This document shows, in pieces, positions 5,703-7,512 of a stretch of 7,512 nucleotides of DNA; positions within the stretch are counted from its first letter, which is position 1, and each line of letters begins with the position of its first letter. A model generated the notes under the pieces. The model was not told the origin of the DNA. It made no database searches and saw nothing but the letters and a program-made list of their open reading frames with translations. The position numbers and the translations under genes are program-made. The stretch comes from JBFMEX01 sp040752215 (GTDB taxonomy: Bacteria > Pseudomonadota > Alphaproteobacteria > Rhizobiales > Hyphomicrobiaceae), in the NCBI GenBank assembly GCA_040752215.1, contig JBFMEX010000107.1, forward strand, positions 1-7,512, read 5' to 3'.

Positions 5703-7214
5703 ATGGACGCGCTCACCTCGCTGCTGGCCGGTTTCGACACCGCCCTCACGACCACCAACCTGTTGTGGTCCTTCGTCGGCGTGACGCTTGGAACGGCCAT
5801 CGGCATTCTGCCCGGCATCGGACCGGCGCTCACTATCGCGCTGCTCCTGCCGTTCACGGCCAAGCTCGATCCGACCGGCGCCTTCATCATGTTTGCAGGC
5901 ATCTACTACGGCGCCATGTACGGCTCCTCGACCACGTCGATCCTGCTCAACACACCGGGCGAGTCGGGCTCGATCGTCACGGCGGTCGAGGGCAACCTCA
6001 TGGCCCGTCAGGGCCGGGGTGCGGCCGCCCTCGCAACCGCCGCCATCGGCTCGTTCATTGCCGGCACGGTCGGCACGCTGCTGCTGACCATATCGGCGCC
6101 CTGGTTCGTCAGGATTGCGCTGCTGTTCGGCCCCGCCGAGTATTTCGCCCTTACGATCTTTGCCTTCACGTCGGCCTCGGCACTCCTCGGTTCATCGCTC
6201 CCGCGCGGCCTCACCTCGCTGATACTGGGACTTGCCATCGGTCTGGTCGGCATCGACGAGCTCACCGGGCAGCCGCGTCTCACCTTCGGCGTGCCGAGCC
6301 TGCTCGACGGATTGGACATCGTCATCGTCGCAGTCGGCCTGTTTGCCGTCGGCGAGGCGCTGCATATCGCCTCGCGGCCCGACCTCAGGACAGCCACGAT
6401 CACGCCGGTCTCGGGCTCGCTGTTGATGACGCGAGAGGAATGGAGGCGCTCGTGGAAGCCATGGCTTCGTGGCTCCGCGCTCGGCTTTCCGTTTGGTGTC
6501 CTGCCTGCCGGCGGAACCGAGGTTCCAACCTTCCTGTCGTACTTTCTCGAGAAGAAGCTGGCAAAGCGGCCGGAGGAGTTCGGCAAGGGCGCCATCGAGG
6601 GCGTGGCTGGACCCGAGGCAGCCAACAATGCGGCCGTGGCGGGTGTTCTCGTGCCACTGCTTACGCTCGGCTTGCCAACATCGGCCACCGCCGCCATCCT
6701 GCTCGCCGCCTTCCAGCAATACGGCCTGCAGCCGGGCCCGCTCCTGTTCCAGTCCTCCGGCACGCTGGTGTGGGGTTTGATCGCGTCGCTCTACATCGGC
6801 AACCTGATGCTGCTGGTGCTGAATTTGCCGCTCGTCGGCATCTGGGTCCGCCTTTTGGCGATCCCCGCGCCGCTGCTCTATGGCGGCATCCTGGTGCTGT
6901 CGACCGTCGGCGTGTATGGCCTCAACCGCTCGATCAACGACCTCGTCGCGCTCTACGTGCTCGGCCTGATGGGACTCGTGATGCGCCGCTACGAGTTTCC
7001 CATTGCACCCTGCATCCTGGGCGTGATCCTCGGCCCTCTTGCAGAAGAGCAATTCCGCCGCGCCCTGTCGATCAGCCAGGGTGATGCCACCGTGTTCGTG
7101 ACGCATCCGATCTCGGCGCTATTCCTGCTCGCGGCACTTCTGGTGCTGGCCGTGCCGCCAATCATGAGCCGCTGGCTCCAGGCCTCGCCCGACGAGCCAC
7201 CGGCCTGCACGTAG
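5703..7214 (+). CDS. tctA: Tripartite tricarboxylate transporter large membrane subunit
   Basis: This is the large permease subunit that carries the solute across the inner membrane, probably by cation symport as in other TTT systems. The 503-residue length is typical for TctA. The signature of the N-terminal half is GTAIGILPGIGPALTIALLLP (30-50), then YYGAMYGSSTTSILLNTPGE (68-87). The second half repeats the pattern with GFPFGVLPAGGTEVPTF (261-277), EGVAGPEAANNAAVAG (299-314) and PLLTLGLPTSATAAILLAAF (318-337), the internal duplication known for this family. About ten hydrophobic segments are visible. The start is 3 nt after the tctB stop with only a weak GAGAG beside it, so translational coupling to tctB is likely; AAGGGA at 5685-5690 may help. 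The gene is intact and ends the operon. No tctDE-type two-component regulator is adjacent. Confidence 0.96.
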   Translation: MDALTSLLAGFDTALTTTNLLWSFVGVTLGTAIGILPGIGPALTIALLLPFTAKLDPTGAFIMFAGIYYGAMYGSSTTSILLNTPGESGSIVTAVEGNLMARQGRGAAALATAAIGSFIAGTVGTLLLTISAPWFVRIALLFGPAEYFALTIFAFTSASALLGSSLPRGLTSLILGLAIGLVGIDELTGQPRLTFGVPSLLDGLDIVIVAVGLFAVGEALHIASRPDLRTATITPVSGSLLMTREEWRRSWKPWLRGSALGFPFGVLPAGGTEVPTFLSYFLEKKLAKRPEEFGKGAIEGVAGPEAANNAAVAGVLVPLLTLGLPTSATAAILLAAFQQYGLQPGPLLFQSSGTLVWGLIASLYIGNLMLLVLNLPLVGIWVRLLAIPAPLLYGGILVLSTVGVYGLNRSINDLVALYVLGLMGLVMRRYEFPIAPCILGVILGPLAEEQFRRALSISQGDATVFVTHPISALFLLAALLVLAVPPIMSRWLQASPDEPPACT

Positions 7215-7485
7215 TCCTATCCGACGATGCGATTGTCGCAACGGGGCTGCTGGACCTTCGGGGACGGTGAGCGGCCGAAGCACGATCCCGTTTCGCGTGG
7301 GGTTGGCGACGGTGCGCGAGTATGTGTGGCTGCCGGAGGGCGGGCATGCGGGGACGGACCCCGGATCGGGGTCCCTACGGGATTCATACCGCCCAATGAT
7401 TTGATCGACTCCTGTTGCGCGGTGGCGGTTCACGAGAGGCCACCCTCCATGGTTCCCTCTGGTCGCTGATTCGACGGAGGGCATC
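7215..7485. other. Gene-free stretch after tctA, possible RHS-like frame
   Basis: I see no convincing gene. Plus-strand frame 1 around 7288-7404 reads TVREYVWLPEGGHAGTDPGSG and ends at TGA 7402-7404. REYVWLPE resembles the REYIWL segment near the end of RHS core regions. The run is too short to call, and part of it is the hairpin at 7356-7374. No clear terminator for tctA and no clear promoter for the next gene can be placed. Confidence 0.25.
7356..7374. repeat. GC-rich hairpin downstream of tctA
   Basis: GGACCCCG and CGGGGTCC form a perfect 8-bp stem with a GAT loop, 141 bp past the tctA stop. No T-tract follows on either side, so it is not a canonical intrinsic terminator. It could stabilise the 3' end of the tct mRNA or be a dispersed palindromic repeat. 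It is the only strong inverted repeat between tctA and the next gene. Confidence 0.4.
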
Positions 7486-7512
7486 ATGGCTGCGCTGGAG
7501 ATACGCAAGGAC
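7486..7512 (+). CDS. Start of an unidentified gene, cut by window edge
   Basis: ATG at 7486 is preceded by GGAGGG (7476-7481) with a 4-nt spacer, a strong Shine-Dalgarno. The nine visible codons read MAALEIRKD and remain open at the edge. Nine residues are too few to identify a family. The upstream CCCTCC at 7443-7448 is complementary to the Shine-Dalgarno and could mask it. The gene is 271 bp from tctA and so is probably a separate transcription unit. Confidence 0.5.

Noticed and set aside
5462..7084. 540-codon plus-strand frame overlapping tctB and tctA
   Set aside because: It is Arg/His-rich, without membrane segments or family signatures. TctB and TctA in the other frames match their families over their whole lengths.
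1..7512. CRISPR array, complete insertion sequence, integrase or toxin-antitoxin module
   Set aside because: I looked for regularly spaced repeats, terminal inverted repeats with a transposase, and small paired genes on both strands. None is present.

Overview
This 7.5 kb window is GC-rich with densely overlapping open frames. Its gene content is typical of an alphaproteobacterium (Hyphomicrobiales/Rhodospirillales-like): a ProA of about 428 residues, a tRNA-Arg(CCT) with encoded CCA, two small 2OG-Fe(II) oxygenases, and a complete tctC-tctB-tctA tripartite tricarboxylate transporter operon. The lineage is inferred from the style of the proteins; no search was possible.

Layout, left to right. 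(1) 1-476 is a decayed stretch holding a short RHS-repeat remnant. A degenerate copy of the tRNA 3' end lies 111 bp from the real one, and a pair of 8-bp direct repeats sits one helical turn apart. Together these look like the scar of an element at a tRNA attachment site. (2) tRNA-Arg(CCT) lies on the minus strand at 477-553, with a good sigma70-type promoter (-35 and -10 boxes, 17-bp spacer). (3) proA (gamma-glutamyl phosphate reductase, proline synthesis) is on the minus strand at 778-2064. Neither proB nor nadD, its frequent neighbours, is next to it. (4) A two-gene minus-strand operon at 2426-3712 encodes two related 2OG-Fe(II) dioxygenases, each with a complete HxD...H...R set. It has clear ribosome binding sites and ends in a strong intrinsic terminator at 2342-2374. 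(5) A 527-bp divergent intergenic region (3713-4239) is crowded with inverted repeats, including a nested 8+9 bp stem at 3883-3949. (6) The plus-strand tctCBA operon (4240-7214) encodes a periplasmic binding protein, a small membrane subunit and a large membrane subunit, with gaps of 11 and 3 nt. (7) 7215-7485 is gene-free, with a GC hairpin and a doubtful RHS-like frame. (8) The first nine codons of another plus-strand gene, with a strong ribosome binding site, run off the window at 7486.

How the genes work together: tctCBA forms one uptake system for a carboxylate whose identity the sequence does not reveal. The two oxygenases are probably co-expressed, with unknown substrate. proA and the tRNA are independent housekeeping genes. 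No defence system, CRISPR array or complete mobile element is present. The least explained parts are the tandem oxygenase operon, the structured intergenic region upstream of it, and the tRNA-proximal scar.
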